Below are positions 24,899 through 33,142 of a stretch of 38,570 nucleotides of DNA, one piece after another. Both the position numbers and the translations under genes were made by a program. The notes below the pieces were generated by a model. That model searched no databases, was not told the origin of the DNA, and saw only the letters and a list, made by a program, of their open reading frames with translations. Within the stretch, counting starts at the first letter, position 1. Each line of letters opens with the position of its first letter. Source of the DNA: Balneolaceae bacterium (GTDB lineage Bacteria; Bacteroidota; Rhodothermia; Balneolales; Cyclonatronaceae); NCBI GenBank assembly GCA_007694035.1, contig RECM01000110.1, positions 1-38,570 on the forward strand, in the 5' to 3' direction.

Positions 24899-25597
24899 AT
24901 GATTTCACCCGAAGCCGGAATCATTATTACCGGAGCCAGCCGGGGGATCGGTGCTGCAATGGCACTGTATTTCGCAAAAGTGAGGAAAAACCCGCTTTTA
25001 TTGACCGGGCGGAATGCAGCCGCACTTGAACAAATCGCGGCAAGATGCAGGGATGCCGGATGTGAAGCGCATATAATGCAGGCAGATCTTACTGATGTAG
25101 ATGCGTTGAACCGTTATCGATTGCCCGATGGTTTTAAACCCGCCGTGCTCGTCAACAATGCAGGGGCGTACATCGAAAAAGATATGATGTCTGCAACCAT
25201 GCAGGACTATACCAGTCAGTTCAATTCCAACGTACTTACGGCTGTGGGCGCTACAAACAGGTTTCTGCCATTCATACTGCAGAACAGGCCAGGATTGATC
25301 GTCAACATCTGTTCTGTCGCATCGCTGTTTGGCATCGAACGTAGCCCTGCATATGCGGTATCAAAACACGGCCTTTTGGGTTATACCCGTTCGCTCAGAA
25401 AATCGCTGGCAGGGCAGGAGGTGGGTGTAACCGCCATCAACCTCGGTGCTACAGCTTCCGGCTCATGGGATGGCGAGGATCGTGAATTGGAAACATTGAT
25501 AGATCCTGTGGATGTTGCCAGGGTTGCAGATGCCCTGATGAACCTGTCTGCCCGTACTGTGGTTGATGAAATACTGATCAGTCCGGCGGTGGGTTAG
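24899..25597 (+). CDS. Short-chain dehydrogenase/reductase
   Basis: This 232-residue classical SDR has the cofactor motif TGASRGIG at 11-18, NNAG at 86-89, catalytic Ser139 and YxxxK (Tyr152, Lys156). A Rossmann fold with NADP(H) preference is suggested by the basic GR after the second strand (TGRN at 36-39). It starts three bases after queE and belongs to the same transcript. Its substrate is unknown. The link to the queuosine pathway is only by position, as no SDR step is known between QueD and QueE products. A role in tetrahydropterin recycling is one speculative reading. Confidence 0.85.
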   Translation: MISPEAGIIITGASRGIGAAMALYFAKVRKNPLLLTGRNAAALEQIAARCRDAGCEAHIMQADLTDVDALNRYRLPDGFKPAVLVNNAGAYIEKDMMSATMQDYTSQFNSNVLTAVGATNRFLPFILQNRPGLIVNICSVASLFGIERSPAYAVSKHGLLGYTRSLRKSLAGQEVGVTAINLGATASGSWDGEDRELETLIDPVDVARVADALMNLSARTVVDEILISPAVG

Positions 25598-25615
25598 ACG
25601 GTTCTTGAGATGGCC

Positions 25616-25651
25616 AAAAAAGCAGCCCTCAACCGGTCAAAATTGAGGGCT
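25616..25651 (-). terminator. Minus-strand terminator in the convergent gap
   Basis: AGCCCTCAA (25624-25632) pairs perfectly with TTGAGGGCT (25643-25651). On the minus strand the helix is followed after GC by a run of six T. It would stop transcripts from the TPR gene at 25820. The rest of the gap 25652-25819 shows nothing definite. Confidence 0.6.
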
Positions 25652-25819
25652 TGAATTGAAGGTCATTATGTTTCGTCATTTGAAACGAAGTGCTATAGTA
25701 GCTAACTGATACTTTGTACCGGATGGCATTTGCCTTGTTCCTGTATCAGAAAATTCTAATACTCCATGTAGAGAGAGGCAGAAATCAGCCTGGAAATGCC
25801 CGTATGTAACCGGCCCTGT

Positions 25820-26518
25820 TCAGGAACCCATCGTTGCGAGCTTGCCTCTGAGTTTATGAGCCCTGGTGGCTGCGGGGCTGTTTTCGTAACGAGTTACGAT
25901 CTGGCTCACAAAGGTTTCAGCCTGACCGTGGTTGCCGGCGAGCAGGGCAGATTCAGCCGCCATCAGAAGGTTGAACGGAGTGGTTGAGGAGTTTTCATCC
26001 CACTCAGCGGCTTTTTTGAACACAGGAACAGCATCGCTGTAGCGTTCGAGACTCATCAGGATTGAACCGTGAAGTGTTATCGGGCCAACGCCCATAATTC
26101 CGGCCGGTGGATTAAAATCACGAATATAGAGCAGTGCAGATTCGTAATTGTCGAGGTTGAATTCACTAACAGCGGCATAGTACCGGGCCATATTGGCTGC
26201 TTTAGTACGTGGGTAGGTCGCTATTATATCAGCAAATCCGGCTGTAAAAGTCTGATCATCGCCAAACAATGCGGCTTCATATTCGCCTGCACTGAATTTG
26301 ATCTCTGCAAAGCCAAGCAGCTCTTCGGCCGCCCGTTCATTGGCCAGTGATGTTGTGTACATGAAAATACCGATCGCAATAAGGGCAATCACTCCAACGG
26401 TTGCTCCGATAACAAGGGCAACATTATTTTTGACCCAGATACTTACAATGGCGTAATAAGTAATTAGCGCATCGCTGTCGACGGGCTGGCTCTGTTTTGA
26501 TTTTGGCTTGTTTGTCAT
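25820..26518 (-). CDS. Membrane-anchored TPR-like protein (YfgM-like)
   Basis: This 232-residue protein has a polar cytoplasmic N-terminus, one hydrophobic segment at about 33-53, and a periplasmic helical region with tetratricopeptide-like pairs (AAEELLGFAEIKFSAGEYEAAL, then YYAAVSEFNLDNYESAL, and LERYSDAVPVFKKAA). The shape matches the YfgM/YbgF-like TPR proteins of Bacteroidota, which act as periplasmic adaptor or chaperone-linked factors. The exact role is unknown. It starts 149 bases after the lolD stop on the same strand, so it may be at the end of that transcript or have its own promoter. Confidence 0.72.
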   Translation of the reverse strand: MTNKPKSKQSQPVDSDALITYYAIVSIWVKNNVALVIGATVGVIALIAIGIFMYTTSLANERAAEELLGFAEIKFSAGEYEAALFGDDQTFTAGFADIIATYPRTKAANMARYYAAVSEFNLDNYESALLYIRDFNPPAGIMGVGPITLHGSILMSLERYSDAVPVFKKAAEWDENSSTTPFNLLMAAESALLAGNHGQAETFVSQIVTRYENSPAATRAHKLRGKLATMGS

Positions 26519-26580
26519 TCAGTTTAAAAAATTGTCGTGCTGTTAATTACAAAAGTTCTAAATTTATCACTGTTTTAGTC

Positions 26581-26592
26581 CTGTTGCAACAG
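26581..26592. promoter_or_regulatory. Perfect 12-base palindrome upstream of the TPR gene
   Basis: CTGTTGCAACAG is self-complementary and lies in the 149-base gap between the TPR gene start (26518) and lolD. It is upstream of the TPR start by 62 bases, where an operator could sit. It may equally be chance. The rest of the gap shows no terminator. Confidence 0.25.
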
Positions 26593-26667
26593 TAATCGGT
26601 TTTACAAGGTGTAAAGTGGGCTGGCTGCCTGTAATTCTGCGAACGGGTTGGCCGGTTCCTTCTAACT

Positions 26668-27354
26668 CTATTCATTGGAACGCAGTTGCCCTTTGTGAAG
26701 CACAAACTGCTCGTCGCAGCGGTCGGCGATTTTCAGGTCGTGTGTCACCATTACGAGAGTCATCCCATCCTGATCGCGAAGTGAAAAGAGCAGATCGAGC
26801 ATACCTTCGGTATTTTTGTCATCCAGGTTACCGGTAGGTTCATCGGCAAGAATTAGATCGGGATCGTTCATAAGTGCACGCGCGGCGGCAACCCGCTGTT
26901 GTTCGCCACCCGACAGTTCTGAAGGACGGTGGTCCTGCCTGTTGTCAAGGCTGAATTTTCTGAGAAGTTCGAGTGCTTTACCCCTGAGTTCATCCAGGCT
27001 GCCCCCGCCGATAAGACCGGGCATCATCACATTTTCGATGGCTGTAAACTCGGGAAGAAGATGGTGGAACTGAAAGATGAATCCCAGATTTTTATTCCTG
27101 AATCCGGCCAGATTGTCATCGCTGAGGTCGTTCAGGTTGGTTTGCCTGAACAGTACATCCCCGATTGTTGGCCGGTCGAGCCCACCAAGTATGTGCAGCA
27201 GCGTGCTTTTGCCCGAACCACTTGCCCCGGTAATGGATACAATACTTCCCCGGGTGATGCTAATGTCGACCCCGTCGAGCACCCTTAGGGTCGATATGCC
27301 GTCTTTTGATTTGTAATCTTTAATCAGGTTTACAGCCTGCAGAAGGGTATCCAT
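26668..27354 (-). CDS. lolD: ABC transporter ATPase, LolD-like
   Basis: This protein has 228 residues from the ATG at 27354; an adjacent TTG would add one. It shows Walker A GASGSGKS near 43-50, a Q-loop [12 protein letters not shown], signature LSGGEQQR, Walker [13 protein letters not shown] and an H-loop VTHD. Sequence style and length fit the MacB/LolD subgroup, which drives release of lipoproteins from the inner membrane or efflux with MacB/FtsX-type permeases. The matching LolC/E permease is not in the window, so the partner is unproven. The ymdB stop and this start share a base (TGATG), so translation is coupled. Confidence 0.85.
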   Translation of the reverse strand: MDTLLQAVNLIKDYKSKDGISTLRVLDGVDISITRGSIVSITGASGSGKSTLLHILGGLDRPTIGDVLFRQTNLNDLSDDNLAGFRNKNLGFIFQFHHLLPEFTAIENVMMPGLIGGGSLDELRGKALELLRKFSLDNRQDHRPSELSGGEQQRVAAARALMNDPDLILADEPTGNLDDKNTEGMLDLLFSLRDQDGMTLVMVTHDLKIADRCDEQFVLHKGQLRSNE

Positions 27355-28166
27355 CAATCTTTTGATTTTCTGAATGCCGGAAAAATTACAGGTTCAATAT
27401 TGGTACAGTTTGCCGTTTCCGTATCAATGGTTACGAGAACACCAGAAAACTTGTTGTCGCCGTTGGCCACACTGTATTTATGGGGCGTGCCCAGAAGGAA
27501 GCGCTTAATGGCCACATCCTTTTCCATACCGATTACCGAATTATATGAGCCGGTCATACCCGAATCGGTAATGTAACCGGTACCTTTGGGCAGAATGCGG
27601 GCATCGTTTGTGGGTATATGGGTATGGGTTCCAACCACGGCTGATACCAGCCCGTCAACGTGCCAGCCGAATGCCATTTTCTCGGCTGTGGCTTCGGCAT
27701 GGAAATCCACGAAAATGATATTGGTCTCCTCCCTGATTTTATCAATAACCCACTCAGCCGTACGAAATGGATCGTCGATTGCCTGCATGAAGGTTCTACC
27801 CTGCAGATTAAGCACCCCGATTTTGTGTGCTGTACCATTCACGGGGTAAATACCATAACCGAATCCGTGGGCACCTTTAGGGTAGTTCATGGGCCTGAGA
27901 AGGTTCGGATCGGTTTTCATGTAGGGATAGATCTTCCACTTGGCAAAGCTGTGATTACCACCGGTAATAACATCTACCCCGAGAGAATACAGATTTTTAA
28001 CAATCTCTTCGTTAAGCCCCATGCCTTCGTGGGAATTTTCGCCATTGGCAATAATAAAATCGGCCTTGTATTTACTTCGGAGTGATGGGAGCAGCGTTTC
28101 GACGATTCCGAGGCCTGGTTCACCGACGATATCGCCGATAAAAAGAATGTTTATCTGTTTTGCCAT
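27354..28166 (-). CDS. ymdB: YmdB-type metallophosphoesterase (cyclic nucleotide phosphodiesterase)
   Basis: This 270-residue calcineurin-like phosphoesterase belongs to the YmdB/TIGR00282 family. Metal ligands are visible: GD at 11-12, NGEN at 41-44, GGNHSF at 69-74, DFHAEAT with His156, and THTH with His181 and His183. YmdB hydrolyses 2',3'-cyclic nucleotides and affects RNase Y-linked RNA decay and biofilm formation in Bacillus. RNase Y (rny), its usual neighbour, is absent here; instead a 6S-like RNA and zapA lie upstream. A strong terminator lies right before its start, implying its own promoter or regulated read-through. Confidence 0.9.
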   Translation of the reverse strand: MAKQINILFIGDIVGEPGLGIVETLLPSLRSKYKADFIIANGENSHEGMGLNEEIVKNLYSLGVDVITGGNHSFAKWKIYPYMKTDPNLLRPMNYPKGAHGFGYGIYPVNGTAHKIGVLNLQGRTFMQAIDDPFRTAEWVIDKIREETNIIFVDFHAEATAEKMAFGWHVDGLVSAVVGTHTHIPTNDARILPKGTGYITDSGMTGSYNSVIGMEKDVAIKRFLLGTPHKYSVANGDNKFSGVLVTIDTETANCTNIEPVIFPAFRKSKD

Positions 28167-28172
28167 GTATAT

Positions 28173-28194
28173 AAAAAAGGCCGGTTACCCGGCC
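28173..28194 (-). terminator. Strong terminator between the 6S-like RNA and ymdB
   Basis: On the minus strand GGCCGG (28194-28189) and CCGGCC (28184-28179) form a perfect six-pair stem with a GTAA loop, followed by six T (28178-28173). It sits only seven bases before the ymdB start codon. It backs up the T-tract that directly follows the 6S-like RNA. Confidence 0.75.
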
Positions 28195-28202
28195 GGTTCG
28201 GA

Positions 28203-28381
28203 AAAAAAACCGGTAAAGCAGGGGCTAGCAAAGAACCGTATCTAAACACGGTGGGAACCCGCTTAACTGGGTCTAACGTCCACTAATCCAAAGGATTGAG
28301 GCATGTTATTGCCAACTAAAGGTGAGCTCCCTTTCTTATAGTTATCGTTCATGCTATGCCCGATAAATCTGCCTCACCGGT
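28203..28381 (-). ncRNA. ssrS: Probable 6S RNA
   Basis: This is a non-coding stretch of about 179 bases just after zapA that folds end to end as a rod. The closing helix has 13 pairs (28381-28369 with 28221-28209) and is followed at once by eight T. Further helices are 28361-28352 with 28230-28222 (one bulge), 28350-28347 with 28236-28233, 28331-28328 with 28256-28253, and 28317-28312 with 28270-28265. The tip is a hairpin at 28297-28285. Between the last outer and first inner helices lies a wide bubble with a small 3' side hairpin (28252-28248 with 28239-28235). Length, central bubble and position beside zapA match 6S RNA, which mimics an open promoter and holds RNA polymerase in stationary phase. 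The assignment rests on structure and context, not on recognised primary sequence. Confidence 0.7.
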
Positions 28382-28417
28382 AGTATTTTAAAGATCGACT
28401 AAATAGCCTTAATGGCT

Positions 28418-28732
28418 CTATGTAATATCGTGATTTAGTGATTTAATTTCAGCTAAAAGTTGAATTAGTGATGAATTTATCTCCGGAAGTGCTTTATCGG
28501 ATGTCTCAGCCCCGTTGAGCTGGTTTTTTGCTGTAAAGTAATCTTCGGCAATACTCAGGCAGGCAAGCACCATAATGGTGGTGTCGTTCTGGTTTATGAG
28601 CTCCTTCTTGAATGTGCGGAAGCGCTCATCTACATAGGCTGCTATTTCGTGCATCATGTCAACATCCGCTTCGTTAACCCGCAACGGATACTGACGGCCC
28701 AGAATGCTGACTTTTATCGGTTTCATAATCAT
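28418..28732 (-). CDS. zapA: Cell division protein ZapA
   Basis: This 104-residue protein begins with IKVSILGRQYPLRV, followed by a helix with MHEIAAYVDERFR and the MVLACLSIAEDYF helix typical of ZapA, then a coiled C-terminal part. ZapA binds FtsZ and bundles its filaments at midcell. Its start overlaps the stop of the upstream coiled-coil gene as ATGA, so both are translated together. The 6S-like RNA lies 36 bases downstream, the arrangement seen in E. coli and other bacteria. Confidence 0.88.
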   Translation of the reverse strand: MIMKPIKVSILGRQYPLRVNEADVDMMHEIAAYVDERFRTFKKELINQNDTTIMVLACLSIAEDYFTAKNQLNGAETSDKALPEINSSLIQLLAEIKSLNHDIT

Positions 28733-28980
28733 TCAGGTAGATAGGTGTCAATCCGGCTTATAAGATTGCTGATTTGCTGTTTGCAGGCCATGCGGTCTTT
28801 TTCGGTCATCCCGTCAAAAAAACTTTTGCCACGGCTTTTCAGATCGGTGAGCTCACTTCGCATTTTCTCATTCTGCCCGTGGAGCTGTTCGCACCTCGCC
28901 CGCAGTTTGTTCAGTTCCCTGTGAATTTTTACAAGGGTCTGTTCCATTTCGATATATGATGGGTGTTTGTTATCTGCCAT
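28729..28980 (-). CDS. Small coiled-coil protein upstream of zapA (ZapB-like in shape)
   Basis: This 83-residue soluble protein is almost entirely helical. A heptad-rich stretch at about 12-52 (LVKIHRELNKLRARCEQLH) is followed by FFDGMTEKDRMACKQQI and a last helix. I do not recognise a family by sequence. Length, coiled coil and the ATGA overlap with zapA suggest a cell-division partner comparable to ZapB, but that is inference. It starts ten bases after the pheT stop, so it belongs to the pheS-pheT transcript. Confidence 0.8.
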   Translation of the reverse strand: MADNKHPSYIEMEQTLVKIHRELNKLRARCEQLHGQNEKMRSELTDLKSRGKSFFDGMTEKDRMACKQQISNLISRIDTYLPE

Positions 28981-28990
28981 GATAACCGGA

Positions 28991-31396
28991 TTATTGGGAT
29001 CTCAGCTTCGCTTGATACTGTTTCTCAAGCTTGCCAAGAATTTTTTCAATAATAGCTTGTACATCTTTGATAGTCAATGTTTTATCATCATCAATAAATC
29101 GCAGCCTGAAAGCGACGCTTTTCTCATTGTCCTGTAAAGGCTTACCTTCAAAAATATCAAATACATCCAGGTTGCTGAGCAGGGGCCCGGCTTCTTTGCG
29201 GGTTACACGTTCAAGGTCGCCGGCTGCCACTGCTTTGTTTACAATTATGGCAAAGTCGAAATCGAAGGGCGGATATTTGGGTACCGGTTTGTAAGTGAGG
29301 GCTTCATTATTGTAGTAAAGGTTCTGCAGAGCCGATACAAAAAGCTCGCCGTAGAATACCGGCCGGGTGATATCCATCTTTTTCAGGTCGTCCGTTTTTT
29401 TGACAATAATATGACCCACATTTATGCCCGAGCAGGTGTACCTGATCAGGTTATCTGACACTTCCTGGTCAAATTGAAGCCGCAGTTTGCGCGCCAGGGC
29501 ATCGAACGCTGCCTTCAGGTCGTGTACCGTATAATCGACAGCAGGCGATGTCCAGTGCTCACGTGACCGTTGGCCGGCAACACCCAGCAACAGAACTGCT
29601 TCCTCCTGAATACCTTTGTGGTAGGTACCGTTGTCGGTTGCCGAAAATGTGTTTCCCAGTTCAAACAGGCGCATTCCTTCGGCCAGTCGATTAAAGTTGT
29701 AGGCAACGGTCTTCAGAAATCCGTAACCAAGTGTCGGCCTTAGTAGCGACTGGTCTTTGGATATGGGGTTAAGCGTAAAAAGAAGATGCTCGTTTTCCGG
29801 CATTATGCCGGCTATCTGATCGGGAAGCAGGGAATTCGTGTAGATTTCCTGAAATCCCATGGCCTTTGCCGTATCGCGGAGCAGCATCTGGAACGTCTCC
29901 TCTTTGGGAAGCAGAGAGGGCTTTGAAAATGCGATCCGTCCGGTTGTGGGGATGTTGTTGTAGTTGTAGATACGGGCTACTTCCTCGACCAGGTCTATCT
30001 CCATGGTTACATCAGGCCGGAAGGTCGGTACAAGGCACTCAATCACAGATCCCTTGTTTTGCGGTTGAAAGCCCAGTCTCTCAAGAATGGCAGTTACAGT
30101 GTTAATTTCGATCTCGGTTCCAAGAATCCGTTTCAGAAAAGCTGGCCGGAGATTTACCGGAGCAGGTTTCACAACTTCCGGGTATACGTCGGTAGTACCC
30201 TCAACGATGGTTCCACCGGCGGTCTCTGCAATCAAATCGGCACACCTGGCAGCCGCCATTCTTGTTATGTTGGGATCGACCCCCCGCTCAAACCGGTAGG
30301 ATGATTCGGTCTGTAAGGCAAGTGTTTTAGAAGTTTTGCGGACATTAACAGGGTTGAAGCTGGCACTCTCGATGAATACCGTTTTAGTTGTATCGGCTAT
30401 TTCGGAGTTTAAACCACCCATTACCCCGCCAATGGCAACCGGTTTCTCACCATCACAGATGAAAATAGCACCAGCCGGAACCGTGCGTTCAATATCGTCG
30501 AGAGTGGTGAACGGAATCTCTCGGTCATAGTCTTTAACAATGATGGTTTTTCCTGAAATCAGCTGGTAATCGAATGCGTGCAAAGGCTGGCCGAACTCAT
30601 ACATCACATAGTTGGTAACGTCGACCACGTTATTGATGGGGCGCAAACCGATGGCTTTGAGCCGGTTATGAAGCCACTCGGGCGACGGACCAATGGTCAC
30701 ATTCTCTACCATCATGCCGACATAGCGATAACATTTGTCAGGGTTTTCGATACGGATATCGATGCGGTCGTCGATAGTGGATTTATGTGCAGCGGATGGA
30801 TTTGCGGGCAGTTTAAGCGGTTGACCGGTCACGGCAGCCAAATCCCGGGCTACCCCGATATGGCAGCTCGCATCGGGCCGGTTTGGGGTGAGACCGATTT
30901 CAAATACATAGTCTTCATAACTGCTGTGGATCTGGCTGAAGGGTGTTCCCGGTTCAATATCAGCAGGCAGTACCATAATGCCGGAGTGATCATCGCCAAG
31001 GCCGAGCTCATCTTCTGCGCAGATCATGCCTTCTGATGCCACGCCACGGATTTTGGCTTTTTTGATAACCAGGTTACTGCCGTCCTCAAGTTTGAGGGGT
31101 AAAACAGAACCGACCATCGCTACAGCTACTTTTTGGCTGGCCCTTACATTTGGTGCCCCGCAGATAATCTGCAGATCGGTTCCCGTGCCCGCATTTACGG
31201 TACACACAGTTAGGCGGTCAGCATTCTCATGCGGTCTCACAGCTAGTACTTCTCCCACCACGATGCCGTTAAAGCTGCTGCCAATATGCTCGATTTCTTC
31301 TACTTCAAGTCCTGTAAGTGTAAGTATGTCTGCGACTTGTTCAGCTGTTAAGTCAGTGTCGATATACTCTTTGAGCCAGTTGTAGGAAATTTTCAT
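28991..31396 (-). CDS. pheT: Phenylalanine-tRNA ligase beta subunit
   Basis: This 801-residue bacterial-type beta subunit shows an N-terminal strand-helix segment (MKISYNWLKEYID), an EMAP-like tRNA-binding domain at about 40-150 (GEVLAVRPHENADRL), B3/B4 editing domains (about 210-390), a B5 domain (about 400-475), a catalytic-like domain, and a C-terminal FDX-ACB anticodon domain from about 705 (KYPPFDFDFAI). With PheS it forms the alpha2-beta2 enzyme that charges tRNA-Phe and removes misattached tyrosine. The length is typical. It follows pheS after 26 bases. Confidence 0.97.
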   Translation of the reverse strand: MKISYNWLKEYIDTDLTAEQVADILTLTGLEVEEIEHIGSSFNGIVVGEVLAVRPHENADRLTVCTVNAGTGTDLQIICGAPNVRASQKVAVAMVGSVLPLKLEDGSNLVIKKAKIRGVASEGMICAEDELGLGDDHSGIMVLPADIEPGTPFSQIHSSYEDYVFEIGLTPNRPDASCHIGVARDLAAVTGQPLKLPANPSAAHKSTIDDRIDIRIENPDKCYRYVGMMVENVTIGPSPEWLHNRLKAIGLRPINNVVDVTNYVMYEFGQPLHAFDYQLISGKTIIVKDYDREIPFTTLDDIERTVPAGAIFICDGEKPVAIGGVMGGLNSEIADTTKTVFIESASFNPVNVRKTSKTLALQTESSYRFERGVDPNITRMAAARCADLIAETAGGTIVEGTTDVYPEVVKPAPVNLRPAFLKRILGTEIEINTVTAILERLGFQPQNKGSVIECLVPTFRPDVTMEIDLVEEVARIYNYNNIPTTGRIAFSKPSLLPKEETFQMLLRDTAKAMGFQEIYTNSLLPDQIAGIMPENEHLLFTLNPISKDQSLLRPTLGYGFLKTVAYNFNRLAEGMRLFELGNTFSATDNGTYHKGIQEEAVLLLGVAGQRSREHWTSPAVDYTVHDLKAAFDALARKLRLQFDQEVSDNLIRYTCSGINVGHIIVKKTDDLKKMDITRPVFYGELFVSALQNLYYNNEALTYKPVPKYPPFDFDFAIIVNKAVAAGDLERVTRKEAGPLLSNLDVFDIFEGKPLQDNEKSVAFRLRFIDDDKTLTIKDVQAIIEKILGKLEKQYQAKLRSQ

Positions 31397-31422
31397 AAAC
31401 CGTAATAATACAATCGCAAAGG

Positions 31423-32418
31423 TTAAACAAATTGGTCGAGGAACCGTACATCATTTTCATAAAATGTTCGGATGTCGCCGATTTCGTAGCGTAGTTTGGC
31501 AATGCGTTCTATACCCATGCCAAGCGCAAAGCCGGTGTATTCCTCGGGGTCGAGGTTAACCGATCGCAGTACATTGGGATGCACCATACCGGCCCCGAGA
31601 ATTTCGAGCCACTGATTTTTTACCGGGTTCCAGATGTCCATTTCCAGGCTGGGTTCGGTAAAAGGGAAAAAGGAGGGACGCATCCTGTATTTCAACTCCT
31701 TCTCAAAAATCATTTCGGCCAGGATAATCAGCGTATCTTTTAGTTCGGCAAATGTTACATTTTTATCGACATACAGCGCTTCTACCTGATGGAACAGGAA
31801 GTAGGATTTTGCTGTGACCGCTTCATTACGGTATACCCGGCCCGGCATTATTGAACGTACCGGGGGCTTCTGTTCCAGCATTTTACGGATCTGTACAGGC
31901 GAGGTATGTGTTCTGAGCAGCAGGTCTTTCCGGGGATCTTCATCATCCTTCCGCACATAGAACGTATCCTGCATATCCCGGGCCGGATGTTCGGGCGGGA
32001 AATTTAGTGCCGAAAAATTGTGAAAATCGTCTTCCAGTTCCGGGCCGAAAGCGATGGAAAACCCCAGGCGGAAGAATACATTTTTGATCTCATCAAGGGT
32101 CTGTGTTAGCGGGTGCAGCGACCCGAGCTGCTGCCGTGGTGCCTGTAGGGAGATGTCGTCGCGGACTGATGCGAAAGCAGATTTGCCCTGTTCAATAGCG
32201 TCCCGTGCTGACTCAAATTTCTGCTGTGCCACCTGTTTTACTTCGTTTGCCTGCTTGCCGAAGTCGGCCCGCTGCTCTGGTGGTAGTTTGCCCATTCCGG
32301 CAAAAAGGGTCGCGACTTTTCCTTTTTTTGATAAAAAGGAAAGTCTGAACTCTTCAATTTCGGCCGGGGTGGTTATCGGAAATTCCCGGATTTCCTTTAA
32401 AATCTGTTCAGTGCCCAT
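31423..32418 (-). CDS. pheS: Phenylalanine-tRNA ligase alpha subunit
   Basis: This 331-residue class II synthetase subunit has an N-terminal coiled coil (about 1-85), then GSLHPLTQTL, motif 2 with GRVYRNE, FHQVEAL, the FFPFTEPSLEMDI segment and motif 3 GMGIERIAKLRY. It contains the Phe-AMP active site. Its start lies 19 bases after the T-tract of a strong terminator, so pheST expression depends on read-through or its own promoter. No clear ribosome binding site is seen. Confidence 0.97.
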   Translation of the reverse strand: MGTEQILKEIREFPITTPAEIEEFRLSFLSKKGKVATLFAGMGKLPPEQRADFGKQANEVKQVAQQKFESARDAIEQGKSAFASVRDDISLQAPRQQLGSLHPLTQTLDEIKNVFFRLGFSIAFGPELEDDFHNFSALNFPPEHPARDMQDTFYVRKDDEDPRKDLLLRTHTSPVQIRKMLEQKPPVRSIMPGRVYRNEAVTAKSYFLFHQVEALYVDKNVTFAELKDTLIILAEMIFEKELKYRMRPSFFPFTEPSLEMDIWNPVKNQWLEILGAGMVHPNVLRSVNLDPEEYTGFALGMGIERIAKLRYEIGDIRTFYENDVRFLDQFV

Positions 32419-32437
32419 ACTGCTATAAATCGGTTGT

Positions 32438-32475
32438 AAAAAAAAAGCCGGCAGTAGATTAGATTACTGCCGGCT
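32438..32475 (-). terminator. Strong terminator between rplT and pheS
   Basis: On the minus strand AGCCGGCAGTA (32475-32465) pairs perfectly with TACTGCCGGCT (32456-32446) around an eight-base loop, and about nine T follow. It is only 18 bases after the rplT stop. It ends the infC-rpmI-rplT message or acts as an attenuator before pheS. Confidence 0.88.
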
Positions 32476-32493
32476 TAACGAGCAATTGCGATA

Positions 32494-32841
32494 CTAGTTA
32501 ACGGCCTGTTTAACAATAGCCGCGAACGTATCCGGTTCATGAACGGCCAGGTCGGCAAGAACTTTCCGGTTGATCTCCATGTTTTTGGTTTTCATGGCCC
32601 CCATCAGCTGGGAGTAGGATACTTCGTTGAGTCTTGCCCCGGCATTGATCCGGATTATCCAGAGTTTTCTGAATTCGCGTTTTCTGGCTTTCCTGTCGCG
32701 GTACTGGTATTGAAGAGCTTTCTCGACAGCGTTTTTTGCGACGCTGTAGACCTTGCTTCTGGAACCCCAGTAGCCTTTCGCTTCATTTAAAATCTTTTTG
32801 CGACGGCGACGGGAAGCCACATTATTTGAGGAACGTGGCAT
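32494..32841 (-). CDS. rplT: 50S ribosomal protein L20
   Basis: This 115-residue basic protein opens with [18 protein letters not shown] and contains [12 protein letters not shown] and the [10 protein letters not shown] helix followed by INAGAR, all typical of L20. It binds 23S rRNA early in assembly and in several bacteria represses its own operon by binding the mRNA. It follows rpmI after 26 bases in the conserved infC-rpmI-rplT order. Confidence 0.98.
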   Translation of the reverse strand: MPRSSNNVASRRRRKKILNEAKGYWGSRSKVYSVAKNAVEKALQYQYRDRKARKREFRKLWIIRINAGARLNEVSYSQLMGAMKTKNMEINRKVLADLAVHEPDTFAAIVKQAVN

Positions 32842-32867
32842 TTTTCTGGTCTTTTAGAGTGTTAAAA

Positions 32868-33065
32868 TTATCCGTTAGGTAACAGCTCCCTGATAGCAGT
32901 CATGTTCGTGGGGTGCACGAGTGTGGCCGTTCTCAGATTGCGTTTCCGCTTCGGGCTTTTTTTGGTGAGAATGTGACTGTGGAAAGCTTTCTTGCGCTTA
33001 ACTTTACCACTGGCGGTAAAGCGGAAACGTTTCTTAGCACCACTGTTGGTTTTCATCTTGGGCAT
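32868..33065 (-). CDS. rpmI: 50S ribosomal protein L35
   Basis: This 65-residue, strongly basic protein begins [17 protein letters not shown], with [12 protein letters not shown] and [13 protein letters not shown], the standard L35 pattern. It lies between infC (77 bases upstream) and rplT. The 77-base infC-rpmI gap has no obvious hairpin with a T tract. Confidence 0.97.
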   Translation of the reverse strand: MPKMKTNSGAKKRFRFTASGKVKRKKAFHSHILTKKSPKRKRNLRTATLVHPTNMTAIRELLPNG

Positions 33066-33142
33066 AACAAAAAACTATGCGTTAACATTTTTTCGCGGAA
33101 GCAGGAAATATAAGACAAAATGAACTATGACTCAATTATTCT

